From Legionella rowbothamii (GTDB taxonomy: Bacteria; Pseudomonadota; Gammaproteobacteria; Legionellales; Legionellaceae), in the NCBI RefSeq assembly GCF_900639985.1, contig NZ_CAAAIM010000002.1, forward strand, positions 293,501 through 357,500: a stretch of DNA of 64,000 nucleotides, read 5' to 3'. Numbering within the stretch: the first letter of the stretch is position 1; each line of letters starts with the position of its first letter. Shown here piece by piece: positions 36,395 through 44,374 of this stretch. The notes beneath the pieces are model-generated. The model was given only the letters and a program-made list of their open reading frames with translations. It did no database searches and was not told where the DNA came from. The translations under genes and the position numbers were made by a program.

Positions 36395-37729
36395 TTATGA
36401 CCCACTCGGATTCGGTTTGTTAGGTCCTGCCCCTAAATCGGCCCACTCATCGTTCTCATATCCATCCAGCCTGGTTGTATTTGTAATGGGTTCGTCCGAA
36501 GTGGTTGAGGAGCTAAATAAAGATGAGGACGAAACCTTCGGTTTATTATTGGCCATCTCCGCATAGGTAAAGGCTTCTGCCAATAATTGACTTAATTGTT
36601 TAAGTGAATTACTTACAATGGCTTCTCGGTCTTGCGAAAGGTTTTGGGAACACAGCAGTGTTACTACTTCGGTAGGGGTTAGACGTTTGGTATAATCCAG
36701 ATTTAACAAACCTAATAAGGCCTCTGTAACTTCATCAGAATATCCAAGCTCATCCAGTTTATCACTTAATTCGGCATGAAAGCTTTCATATTCCTGTAAT
36801 CGTGTTGCATAGGGAATTGAATCCATCAGGGGCAAGAGGAGTAATTTTTTTGTTGCCTCATAAATATCTGGATGAATAAATGGTGCCACAGCAAAACCAA
36901 GTTTCCATGAATCGATGAGCTTAATACGATCTTCTTCGGTATAACTAACAGGAATCGGAGTATAGCTAGGATCCTTAGGAGAACGTTTTATAAACTCAGG
37001 GGGATTATGCATTATATCGCCATTTGGATAGGCTTGGACTTTACCCTGAGCACCGAAGATTACCGCAGAGCCAAAATCAGCTACAGTCACTTCAAATTGA
37101 GAGGTTATGAGTATGTTTTCAGGTTTTAAATCACGGTGATAGATATGGTGTTCATGTAGATCTGCGAAGGTTTTGGCCAGTATTAAGAGGAGATGGGGCA
37201 CCAGTTCTTTATTTTTGTCCCCAGAATTAAATGCAATTTTTTCAATGAAGTTACTGCCATCTCCTCGGCTAGCCAGAGGAAAAATTTGGTATATAGTTTC
37301 TTCATTTTTACTGCTTACAGTGCGAATCATATCAATGGCACTCAACGTTCCTTTAATATGGTGTTGTTGAATAGCGTCATGTATTTCTTGTTCTATCTCC
37401 AATTTATCCAAATCTGCCGGGGTTAGTTTTGCTTTTGCTTTCGATGGTTTTATTTTTTTTACTCCCAGGAATAAACCTGTGGTTTCATCTCGAGCCAGGC
37501 GTACTGTGCTGAAAGCCCCCTTCCCTAAGACAATTTTATTGATGGCCTCTCCTTCTTTTTTTATGCTTTCTTGCTGAGCAAAATGCTTGTATTCATCCTC
37601 CAGTAAGGTCCCCATTAAGGTATAGGAATGACCACGTGCCGAGCGTAAACTACTATGAGCTTTTCCTGATGGCTTTTTATCTGTTCGTTGCCCTAAATTA
37701 TTATTATTCTCGGTTTTTTCATCAGTCAT
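36395..37729 (-). CDS. Eukaryotic-like Ser/Thr protein kinase, candidate effector
   Basis: 444 residues. Kinase landmarks: glycine loop GKGAFSTV (69-76), ATP lysine in LGVKKIK (Lys91), catalytic HRDLKPEN (198-205) and DFGS (218-221), with NPPEF in the APE position. The fold is complete and Hanks-type. There is no membrane helix, PASTA or other bacterial sensor domain, and the tails are Ser/Asn-rich, unlike PknB-type kinases but like the LegK effectors of Legionella. A good promoter lies 52 bases upstream, so it is a single-gene unit. Translocation into the host is inferred. Confidence 0.88.
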   Translation of the reverse strand: MTDEKTENNNNLGQRTDKKPSGKAHSSLRSARGHSYTLMGTLLEDEYKHFAQQESIKKEGEAINKIVLGKGAFSTVRLARDETTGLFLGVKKIKPSKAKAKLTPADLDKLEIEQEIHDAIQQHHIKGTLSAIDMIRTVSSKNEETIYQIFPLASRGDGSNFIEKIAFNSGDKNKELVPHLLLILAKTFADLHEHHIYHRDLKPENILITSQFEVTVADFGSAVIFGAQGKVQAYPNGDIMHNPPEFIKRSPKDPSYTPIPVSYTEEDRIKLIDSWKLGFAVAPFIHPDIYEATKKLLLLPLMDSIPYATRLQEYESFHAELSDKLDELGYSDEVTEALLGLLNLDYTKRLTPTEVVTLLCSQNLSQDREAIVSNSLKQLSQLLAEAFTYAEMANNKPKVSSSSLFSSSTTSDEPITNTTRLDGYENDEWADLGAGPNKPNPSGS

Positions 37730-37780
37730 GCAATTCCCCTAAAGGTAACCACCTTTAATTTAGTGATTCACTTAACTTTA

Positions 37781-37808
37781 AGTATAGAAGGGGTTTTGGA
37801 TTGTTCAA
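37781..37808 (-). promoter_or_regulatory. Sigma-70-type promoter of the kinase gene
   Basis: On the minus strand TTGAAC (37808-37803), a 16-base spacer and TATACT (37786-37781) make a near-consensus promoter, 52 bases before the kinase start codon. Confidence 0.65.
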
Positions 37809-38012
37809 TTTTAAATCAGTTTGTTTCTGCCATTGTTGTACAAGATATATTAGTAGCTGTGCAAAACAGCAGCAGAGATTGCTGTGCTCAAAAGTCATCC
37901 ATAATGTTTTGAGCAAATCCATAGTGTGGAAGAGGATAAAATTTGATCTATGCTTATTCAGGAATGAGTAATAATTTTTTGTTAAAAGATTACCTATAAA
38001 AGGACTTTATAC

Positions 38013-39722
38013 ATGAGCACTCCAGATCAAGAACGACAATCCCCAAAGGGAGACTGCATTGAAACAACATTAACCGCATATGATTTATTAAATAATTCGC
38101 TGTTAAACAAAGGTACTGCTTTTACCCAGGAAGAACGAGATTTATTTTCTCTAAATGGCTTGTTGCCTCCCCATATTGGTTCTTTGGGGGCTCAAGAGCA
38201 TCGCCGTTATGCTGTACTTTCCGAGTTGTCTACCCCATTGGAAAAGTACAGTTTTCTACGTGATCTTCAAGATACAAATGAAACTTTATTCTATTCTTTA
38301 ATGGCTCATCATATCGAGGAAATGCTTCCTATTGTTTATACCCCGACGGTTGGGGAGGGCTGTCAAAAGTTTAGTGAGGTATACCGTAAACCCCGTGGGC
38401 TTTTTATTAGTTACCCCAATAGAGATAAGATTGACCAAATTTTTGAACATCCACGTTATGATTCCATTAAGTGCATTGTAGTTAGTGATGGGGAGCGCAT
38501 TCTAGGGCTTGGCGATCAAGGAGCCGGCGGGATGGGCATTCCTATTGGCAAGATGGCCTTGTACACCGCTTTAGCTGGCATTCATCCAAAGTATTGTTTA
38601 CCTATTTTACTTGATGTAGGAACTGATAATGAAGAGCGACTTAATGATCCCTTGTATATCGGTTGGCGAAGCAAGCGGATTCGGGGTGCAGAGTATGACG
38701 AATTTGTTGATACCTTTGTTTCTGCAGTAAAACGTCGTTGGCCACATATTTTGCTGCAATGGGAGGATTTTGCGGGTGCAAATGCGGCGAAATTTTTAGC
38801 CCACTATCGTAATCAGCTGTGTACTTTCAATGACGACATTCAAGGTACTGCAGCAATGACAACAGGCACATTATTGGCGGCGATTAATGTCACAGGCATA
38901 CCCCTACATGAGCAACGTGTTGTCTTCTTCGGTTTTGGTGGAACTGGGCAGGGTATTGCGCAATTGATTCGTGCGGCAATGGTTGATGCAGGCTTAACGG
39001 AACAAGAGGCAAGTGAGCGTATTTACGCAGTTGATCGTTATGGCCTGTTGGTAGAAGGAGGTAAAGGTCAGAGTCCTTCTCAAGAGTACTTTGTACGTAA
39101 ACGCTCGGAAATTGCTGGATGGCAGCTCTCTAATCGCGATGAAATCGGATTGCTGGATGTGATTCGCAATGTGAAGCCAACCGCCTTGATTGGCGTTTCT
39201 ACGCAGTATGGAGCATTTACTGAAGAAATTGTGAGAACCATGGCGCAAAATACGGAGCGTCCAGTTATTTTCCCACTGTCCAATCCTACGTCGCATTGTG
39301 AAGCAACTCCAGAGGATTTGTTGCATTGGACGGATGGTCGAGCGTTAATTGGTACCGGAAGTCCTTTTGCACCTGTTACGTTCAAGGGTAAGGAGTATCA
39401 TATTGACCAGACGAATAATTCCTATGTTTTTCCTGGTTTAGCTTTGGGAATTATATCGTCACAGGCAAAACATGTTTCTGATGGCATGATTAAGGCGGCA
39501 GCATTGGCACTTGCAGAGTGTTCTCCAGCAAGGAAGGATAAGACGGCAAATCTCTTGCCTCCCTTATCAGAATTGCGCTCTATTAGCTATGCTGTAGCAA
39601 AAGCAGTAGGTATGCAAGCTATTGCCGAGGGGTTAGCCCGTATTAATGATGCTGAATTTGAACAAGAGCTTGCCGCCAGTATCTGGGAGCCTGTTTATCA
39701 ATCCTATGTATTAAGAAAATAA
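38013..39722 (+). CDS. maeA: NAD-dependent malic enzyme
   Basis: Decarboxylates malate to pyruvate with NAD reduction. The 569-residue length fits the large-subunit SfcA/MaeA type. Signature stretches are MLPIVYTPTVGEGCQ, FISYPNRDK, GDQGAGGMGIPIGK, the metal-binding LLQWEDFAGANA, CTFNDDIQGTAA and the Rossmann FFGFGGTGQG. FPLSNPTSHCEATPEDLL is the C-terminal hallmark. AAAGGA precedes the ATG. It is a single gene followed by a repeat-type terminator. Confidence 0.95.
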   Translation: MSTPDQERQSPKGDCIETTLTAYDLLNNSLLNKGTAFTQEERDLFSLNGLLPPHIGSLGAQEHRRYAVLSELSTPLEKYSFLRDLQDTNETLFYSLMAHHIEEMLPIVYTPTVGEGCQKFSEVYRKPRGLFISYPNRDKIDQIFEHPRYDSIKCIVVSDGERILGLGDQGAGGMGIPIGKMALYTALAGIHPKYCLPILLDVGTDNEERLNDPLYIGWRSKRIRGAEYDEFVDTFVSAVKRRWPHILLQWEDFAGANAAKFLAHYRNQLCTFNDDIQGTAAMTTGTLLAAINVTGIPLHEQRVVFFGFGGTGQGIAQLIRAAMVDAGLTEQEASERIYAVDRYGLLVEGGKGQSPSQEYFVRKRSEIAGWQLSNRDEIGLLDVIRNVKPTALIGVSTQYGAFTEEIVRTMAQNTERPVIFPLSNPTSHCEATPEDLLHWTDGRALIGTGSPFAPVTFKGKEYHIDQTNNSYVFPGLALGIISSQAKHVSDGMIKAAALALAECSPARKDKTANLLPPLSELRSISYAVAKAVGMQAIAEGLARINDAEFEQELAASIWEPVYQSYVLRK

Positions 39723-39732
39723 TACGCCCGAA

Positions 39733-39814
39733 TTACCGCCGCTTGGTCGCGGTATCCACAAGTACGAAGTGAGATACAAGATAAAATTTGGATACCGTGG
39801 TCAAGCCACGGTAA
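39733..39814. repeat. Pair of CCGYGG-type palindromes after maeA
   Basis: Arms 39733-39757 and 39790-39814 (25 bases each) are imperfect inverted copies. The right arm is itself a hairpin, CCGTGG-TCAAG-CCACGG (39795-39811). The same unit, CCGCGG-CTTGA-CCGCGG, recurs at 49018-49036. Probably terminates maeA. Confidence 0.65.
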
Positions 39815-39860
39815 ATCGGTTCTCTATAATCTATGTCATGGGCTTATCAGGTTTTGTTTT

Positions 39861-40676
39861 CTATGCACTTAATGGTTCAAGGATGGTAACAAAATCATTA
39901 AAACATTGCTGAACCTGCTCAAAATAAATAACCCAGGGGCAATGGCCCGCATTGGGGATAAGCTTGTTTATAATGTTGGGGCTTTGAAATCGCTCATCAT
40001 TAAGAAAAATTTGTGGGGGACAAATATAATCTTGTTCACTAGCAATAGTCATGGTGGGAATACTTTTAGGACTCCACTTGCATGCATAATTCGTATAAAA
40101 ATGTTCCACTGCATAGTAATAGGCTGCATTATTGAATGCAAAAAGAGGGATCATTTTTTCGCCTTCAGGGAGCTCTTCTGCAGTAAAGCAATAATGTTTG
40201 TAGCTATGCCAGAACTCTTTATATGTTTCATTTGATGGAGCTAAATGATACTGGCCCGCTGCAGGCACAAGATCAGGTAGGTTGTGCTTTTCTTGCATTG
40301 CACTAATTTGTGGGAAAAATGTATTTTCAGTAGTGGTATTCATGAGCACTAAACCTGATAGTAGTTCTTCTAGCTCAGGCATCATCATGACGAGCATCCC
40401 TGAAAAACTATGAGTAACCAGTATGGGATTAGTAAACGAATGAAGAAGGTCTCTAAGTCCCGCCTTCCAACTTTCTAGGTCCAGCTCACCATGGGCAGTA
40501 TTGGTTCCATCTTGAGGGAAGTCTAGAACAAAAATAGCTCCAGGCAGTTGTAACTTGTTACAAAATTCGGTCAAATATTCTGAGCCTAAGCCAGGACCAC
40601 CTGGCAAAAAAAGCCAGTTAGGCCCTGAACCTGCGGTAATTTGATTTATTCTATAGCCATAATCAGTGTAGTTCAT
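39861..40676 (-). CDS. Alpha/beta hydrolase (prolyl-aminopeptidase-like)
   Basis: 271 residues from ATG 40676 (MNYTDYGYRIN). The upstream ATG at 40742 would force a 59-base overlap with the preceding gene, so the later start is preferred. The oxyanion region FLPGGPGLGSEY resembles the HGGPG of S33 proline iminopeptidases. The nucleophile elbow is THSFSG, with His late in NAGHCPW. Asp is likely in ASEQDYICPP. Cytoplasmic; substrate unknown. It follows the PhnB-like gene by 7 bases, so the two form an operon. Confidence 0.8.
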   Translation of the reverse strand: MNYTDYGYRINQITAGSGPNWLFLPGGPGLGSEYLTEFCNKLQLPGAIFVLDFPQDGTNTAHGELDLESWKAGLRDLLHSFTNPILVTHSFSGMLVMMMPELEELLSGLVLMNTTTENTFFPQISAMQEKHNLPDLVPAAGQYHLAPSNETYKEFWHSYKHYCFTAEELPEGEKMIPLFAFNNAAYYYAVEHFYTNYACKWSPKSIPTMTIASEQDYICPPQIFLNDERFQSPNIINKLIPNAGHCPWVIYFEQVQQCFNDFVTILEPLSA

Positions 40677-40683
40677 TGTTACT

Positions 40684-41166
40684 CTATTTCTTATTTTGCC
40701 AAGCGGCGAAAAACTCTTCAGCACGTTGCTTAATTTGGTCATTGTTTAGATCCACAGAATGGGTCGCTATCATCCAACTGTATCCAAAGGGATCTTTAAC
40801 TTGACCTACGCGATCGCCCCAAAACATATCTGCTATAGGCATAGTTACCTGAGCACCAGCCTCGACTGCTTGTTGAAATGCACTATCTACATCATCCACA
40901 TAAACATACATACTAATGGGGGAGTGGCCAAGTGTTTCCGCGCTTCTAGCGCACTGTTCATTGCCAGGCATTTCATCGCCCATCATGATCATAGAGTTGC
41001 CAATCTTAAGTTGAGCGTGCATCGTACGTTTGCCATCAAGACTGGGCATAAAGCTTATTGTTTCTGCATTAAAGGCCTTTTGATAAAACTCAATGGCTGC
41101 TTTGCTGCTTTTAAACATAAAAGAAGGTGTAATGGTGTGAAATCCATTAGGAATAGCTTGAGTCAT
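40684..41166 (-). CDS. PhnB-like glyoxalase-fold protein
   Basis: 160 residues from ATG 41166 (MTQAIPNGF), selected because GGAG lies 6 bases upstream; ATG 41178 lacks this. Features of the VOC/PhnB family are ITPSFMFKSSKAAIEFY, MMGDEMPG, SMYVYVDDVDSAF and the end WGDRVGQVKDPFGYSW. Members bind a metal in a glyoxalase fold; many are uncharacterised. The downstream hydrolase starts 7 bases on. Confidence 0.85.
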   Translation of the reverse strand: MTQAIPNGFHTITPSFMFKSSKAAIEFYQKAFNAETISFMPSLDGKRTMHAQLKIGNSMIMMGDEMPGNEQCARSAETLGHSPISMYVYVDDVDSAFQQAVEAGAQVTMPIADMFWGDRVGQVKDPFGYSWMIATHSVDLNNDQIKQRAEEFFAAWQNKK

Positions 41167-41369
41167 TGTTTTCTCCAAACCATATTGACGGAAGTTGGGA
41201 GATAAGGATCCTCTAAATTTTTTGATAAATCAACCCTCGATTTTCCTTATTCGTTAGAACGTATTTTTTTTAGGGATACGCCCCATAAGGTTTTAGCTGC
41301 TATTTTTCAAAAAGTTAGCTTCTATTTTTGTGCTATATTTTTTTATAAGTATAAGGATAGGGGGCGGGA

Positions 41370-42674
41370 ATGTATGAATATCCAGGTGTATGTACTCGAT
41401 TTCTTCGAGATGATGAGCGTTTTATTTTATCAGATGAGAAGGAAATGCCACTAGTGATTGAAGCGCAGAGCATAAAAAGTGCTGTGTTTTTACATCAATT
41501 CTTGGCTGCTAATGCGAATCAATTAGTGACTGACATCGCAAAGTATGGGGCAGTGCTCTTTCGCGGTTTTGATATTAACTCAGAACAACAATTTGAAAAA
41601 GCAATGATGAGTATTCCTGATTTTCATGGGATAAGCGAAGCCTTTATGTCAGAAAATGGTCGCACGCATGTGGGCGAACTCAAATATGTTTTGCATACGA
41701 ATTCAGTTTATAAAACTGGAGGAACCTTATATCTTGGTGGTTTCCACACAGAAAATTATTACTCTGCAGATGTTCCTAGCTATATTGGTTTTTTTTGCAT
41801 GGAGCCTTCTGCTTTAGGTGGGGAAACCGGTATCATCAATACAGAAAAAATTTACCGTCAGTTGTCTGATGAATTAAAAAATAAATTGGAAGATCATGCC
41901 TATTTTGTTTCTAAATGGTTAGTCTCGGAGGTTGCCGAACGCTATCATATTACGACAGACAAAGTAGAGGAAATTTGTGCTTATTTCGAACTTCCTGTGG
42001 TTGGTGAAGGAGAAGAGCGTTTTGTCTTAATGTATAAACCCAGTGTGTTTGAACATCCACTCACCAAAGAAAAAGCCATGCAAATTAATCTGTTTGAACT
42101 GCCAACCCTTAACGATGAATTGCGAAAGTGTTTTATGAGTGATTATCAAGGCAAAGCCTGGCTTTGGCACCGATTTTTTTGGAAATTACCTCGTCCTGTT
42201 TTTAATGCAATAGAATCTGTTGCTATGGGGGCAATTGCATTAGCCAAGTCGCCTAGGAATTCCTATCAGATTGTGAAAAATAAAGCGGTGGAGTTTATGG
42301 CCAAAAGAAAAACCAACTTACCCCCTTTTGATGAAATAAAGGTAGGGAGTTGTTTTAATACGCAGGAAGTTAAAGAGCTCGCCGAATCGATGAGAACTAA
42401 TTATTCTTCATGTTTATGGAACAAAGGCGATATTATGTTGATCGATAACCGCAAAGTGATGCATGCAGGGATGCCGGGAGTGGGGCCGCGAGTTATCCGG
42501 GCCATTATTGGTAATCCCGTGGACATGCACTATACCGTTAAAGAGCCTGGTTGTATTCATAGTTCAGAGCGGCGTACCGCTACAATCGGTAGTTGTATGG
42601 CCTCAGGAAGAATTCATTCTGCATTTAATTTAAAGAGCCAGTCTCCAGTTCATAGAGAACTGGAGGCTAGGTGA
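41370..42674 (+). CDS. TauD/TfdA-type Fe(II)/2-oxoglutarate oxygenase
   Basis: 434 residues. The iron triad is visible as HTE (His126, Glu128) in LGGFHTENYYS and His365 in RKVMHAGMPG, with the 2OG-binding Arg near 374-378 (PRVIRAII). This is the clavaminate synthase/TauD fold, as in SyrP-like tailoring oxygenases. HTE retains an acidic ligand, so it should hydroxylate rather than halogenate. It is about 100 residues longer than usual; residues 270-325 seem inserted. Substrate unknown. A G-rich ribosome site precedes the ATG and no pathway genes are adjacent. Confidence 0.82.
   Translation: MYEYPGVCTRFLRDDERFILSDEKEMPLVIEAQSIKSAVFLHQFLAANANQLVTDIAKYGAVLFRGFDINSEQQFEKAMMSIPDFHGISEAFMSENGRTHVGELKYVLHTNSVYKTGGTLYLGGFHTENYYSADVPSYIGFFCMEPSALGGETGIINTEKIYRQLSDELKNKLEDHAYFVSKWLVSEVAERYHITTDKVEEICAYFELPVVGEGEERFVLMYKPSVFEHPLTKEKAMQINLFELPTLNDELRKCFMSDYQGKAWLWHRFFWKLPRPVFNAIESVAMGAIALAKSPRNSYQIVKNKAVEFMAKRKTNLPPFDEIKVGSCFNTQEVKELAESMRTNYSSCLWNKGDIMLIDNRKVMHAGMPGVGPRVIRAIIGNPVDMHYTVKEPGCIHSSERRTATIGSCMASGRIHSAFNLKSQSPVHRELEAR
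42643..42665. terminator. 9-bp hairpin inside the oxygenase 3' end
   Basis: CTCCAGTTC (42643-42651) and GAACTGGAG (42657-42665) form a perfect stem around ATAGA, overlapping the last codons of the oxygenase gene. No T-run follows, so it may stall or protect mRNA rather than terminate. Confidence 0.35.
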
Positions 42675-42682
42675 TATAACAA

Positions 42683-43144
42683 TTAAGAGAGTACTTGAAT
42701 ACTAAAGCATGCTGATGACGTATTACTGCCTTTAACTTCGACTTCTATTGGTGGATTTATCGGTAAACCACTTGCATAAAAGGTTAAGGTACCCGAAGAA
42801 TGTGGCGCAATGCTGGCAAGGCCGGTGTCTGGGGATTGGAAAATGTCATAAGAGCTAATAAATGCCTGATTTGTTGTGACATTTAAGGCGGTCTTGCTTG
42901 AGTTATTGGTAATCGTTAAGGTTCCGGCAAATGCTAATGGGGTGAAGACCATCATACATGAACTGGGGACGCCGGCAGGGCAATTACCTTGTATCTTGTG
43001 GGGACATGGGCGGCTGGAAATAGTGCCATTGTTAATGCTAATTGCATCAATTGATATTTCAGCTAGTTCTTGTGCCCAAGCTTTGGTGGTGGTGGCAAAA
43101 ATCAGAGCTATTAACATTAATTTTTTGAAAGAAGTCTTATTCAT
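42683..43144 (-). CDS. Small exported protein, unknown
   Basis: 153 residues with a signal peptide (MNKTSFKKLMLIALIFATTTKAWA, cleaved after AWA). The mature protein is Ser/Thr/Ile-rich and beta-like, with cysteines in RPCPH, GNCPAG, SSCMM and SACFS suggesting disulfides. Legionella genomes carry families of such secreted beta proteins, but I cannot name this one. It converges on the oxygenase with an 8-base gap. Confidence 0.75.
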   Translation of the reverse strand: MNKTSFKKLMLIALIFATTTKAWAQELAEISIDAISINNGTISSRPCPHKIQGNCPAGVPSSCMMVFTPLAFAGTLTITNNSSKTALNVTTNQAFISSYDIFQSPDTGLASIAPHSSGTLTFYASGLPINPPIEVEVKGSNTSSACFSIQVLS

Positions 43145-43346
43145 CTATCTATCCTTAGTTAGGTGTGTTTGCACTATGCTTTTGCAACAGAAAGTGAAAT
43201 TGTTGTCGTATTTTAGTGAATAATATCTGCGGAAATAATGATATTAGCAGCAGTCTTGGCAAATGAGCAATAGCAGACTAACTAAGTCAATGAAATCAAA
43301 CTATAATAACTAAATATTATTCTACGGACTGTATAAGGAATGAATC

Positions 43347-44282
43347 ATGGGACTTTTGGTTGAGGGGAAATGGCAAGATGTTTGGTATGATACCGATAAA
43401 ACTAAAGGTGCATTTAAACGTGAGCCTACCCAGTTTCGTTCAGCAATTAGTCCTGAGTCCAATGCCCGTTTTCCTGCCGAAAAGGGACGTTATCATTTGT
43501 ATGTGTCTTTAGCTTGTCCTTGGGCTCATCGCACCTTAATTTTCAGAAAACTCAAAAAACTCGATGAGTATATTGAGGTTTCTATCGTCCATCCTCACAT
43601 GCTGGAAAATGGATGGGAGTTTAAAACCGGAATGGATGCTACAGGAGACAAGCTTTATGGATTGCGTTATTTATATGAGATTTATCTTAAAGCCCATCCT
43701 GATTACACTGGACGGGTTACGGTTCCAGTATTATGGGATAAAAAAGAGCAAACGATTATAAATAATGAATCAGCAGAAATTATTCGCCAATTTAACGAGG
43801 TCTTTAACCCGCTTACTGGAGACACCCAGGATTTTTACCCCATGTCGCTACGTGGAGAAATTGATACGTTGAATGACCGCATTTATAATGGAATTAATAA
43901 TGGGGTTTATAAATGTGGGTTTGCGACTACTCAAGAGGCTTATGAGCTTGCCTATCATGAATTATTTAGCTTGCTCGATGAACTTGAACTGCATTTAGCG
44001 AAACACCCCTATTTGATTGGTAATCAATTAACCGAAGCCGACTGGCGCTTTTTTACCACTCTGATCCGTTTTGATGCCGTATATTACAGTCATTTTAAAA
44101 CCAATAAACAACGCATTAGTGATTACACAGCCATTCAATCGTATCTGGAACGTTTGTATCATCATCCAGGTGTACGTGAAACGGTTAATTTTTTACAAAT
44201 TAAGCAGCACTACTATTACAGCCATAAAACTATCAACCCAACGCAAATAGTTCCTTTAGGGCCTAAATTGCCATTTGATTAA
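43347..44282 (+). CDS. yqjG: Glutathionyl-hydroquinone reductase (Xi-class GST)
   Basis: Reduces glutathionyl-hydroquinones with glutathione in the cytoplasm. 311 residues, near the E. coli YqjG length. The catalytic Cys57 lies in SLACPWAHR, and GRVTVPVLWDKK followed by IINNESAEIIRQF marks the glutathione-binding thioredoxin domain. The helical C-terminal domain ends with a QIVPLGPKLP tail. AAGGAA precedes the ATG, and a good terminator follows 40 bases after the stop. Confidence 0.93.
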   Translation: MGLLVEGKWQDVWYDTDKTKGAFKREPTQFRSAISPESNARFPAEKGRYHLYVSLACPWAHRTLIFRKLKKLDEYIEVSIVHPHMLENGWEFKTGMDATGDKLYGLRYLYEIYLKAHPDYTGRVTVPVLWDKKEQTIINNESAEIIRQFNEVFNPLTGDTQDFYPMSLRGEIDTLNDRIYNGINNGVYKCGFATTQEAYELAYHELFSLLDELELHLAKHPYLIGNQLTEADWRFFTTLIRFDAVYYSHFKTNKQRISDYTAIQSYLERLYHHPGVRETVNFLQIKQHYYYSHKTINPTQIVPLGPKLPFD

Positions 44283-44321
44283 TAAGAGCGGGTTGCTGTT
44301 GTAGAATCAGGGACGCGCTGC

Positions 44322-44344
44322 CCACCATCATTAATGGTGGTTTT
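44322..44344 (+). terminator. Rho-independent terminator of yqjG
   Basis: CCACCAT (44322-44328), loop CATTA, ATGGTGG (44334-44340), then TTTT. Lies 40 bases after yqjG, in the convergent space with the aconitase gene. Confidence 0.75.
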
Positions 44345-44374
44345 GGGGAGTAGCCTGCACGGACTTCACGCGAG

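Noticed and set aside
40759..41205. 148-residue plus-strand ORF opposite the PhnB-like gene
   Set aside because: The minus frame has clear VOC-family motifs and a ribosome site; this is its shadow.
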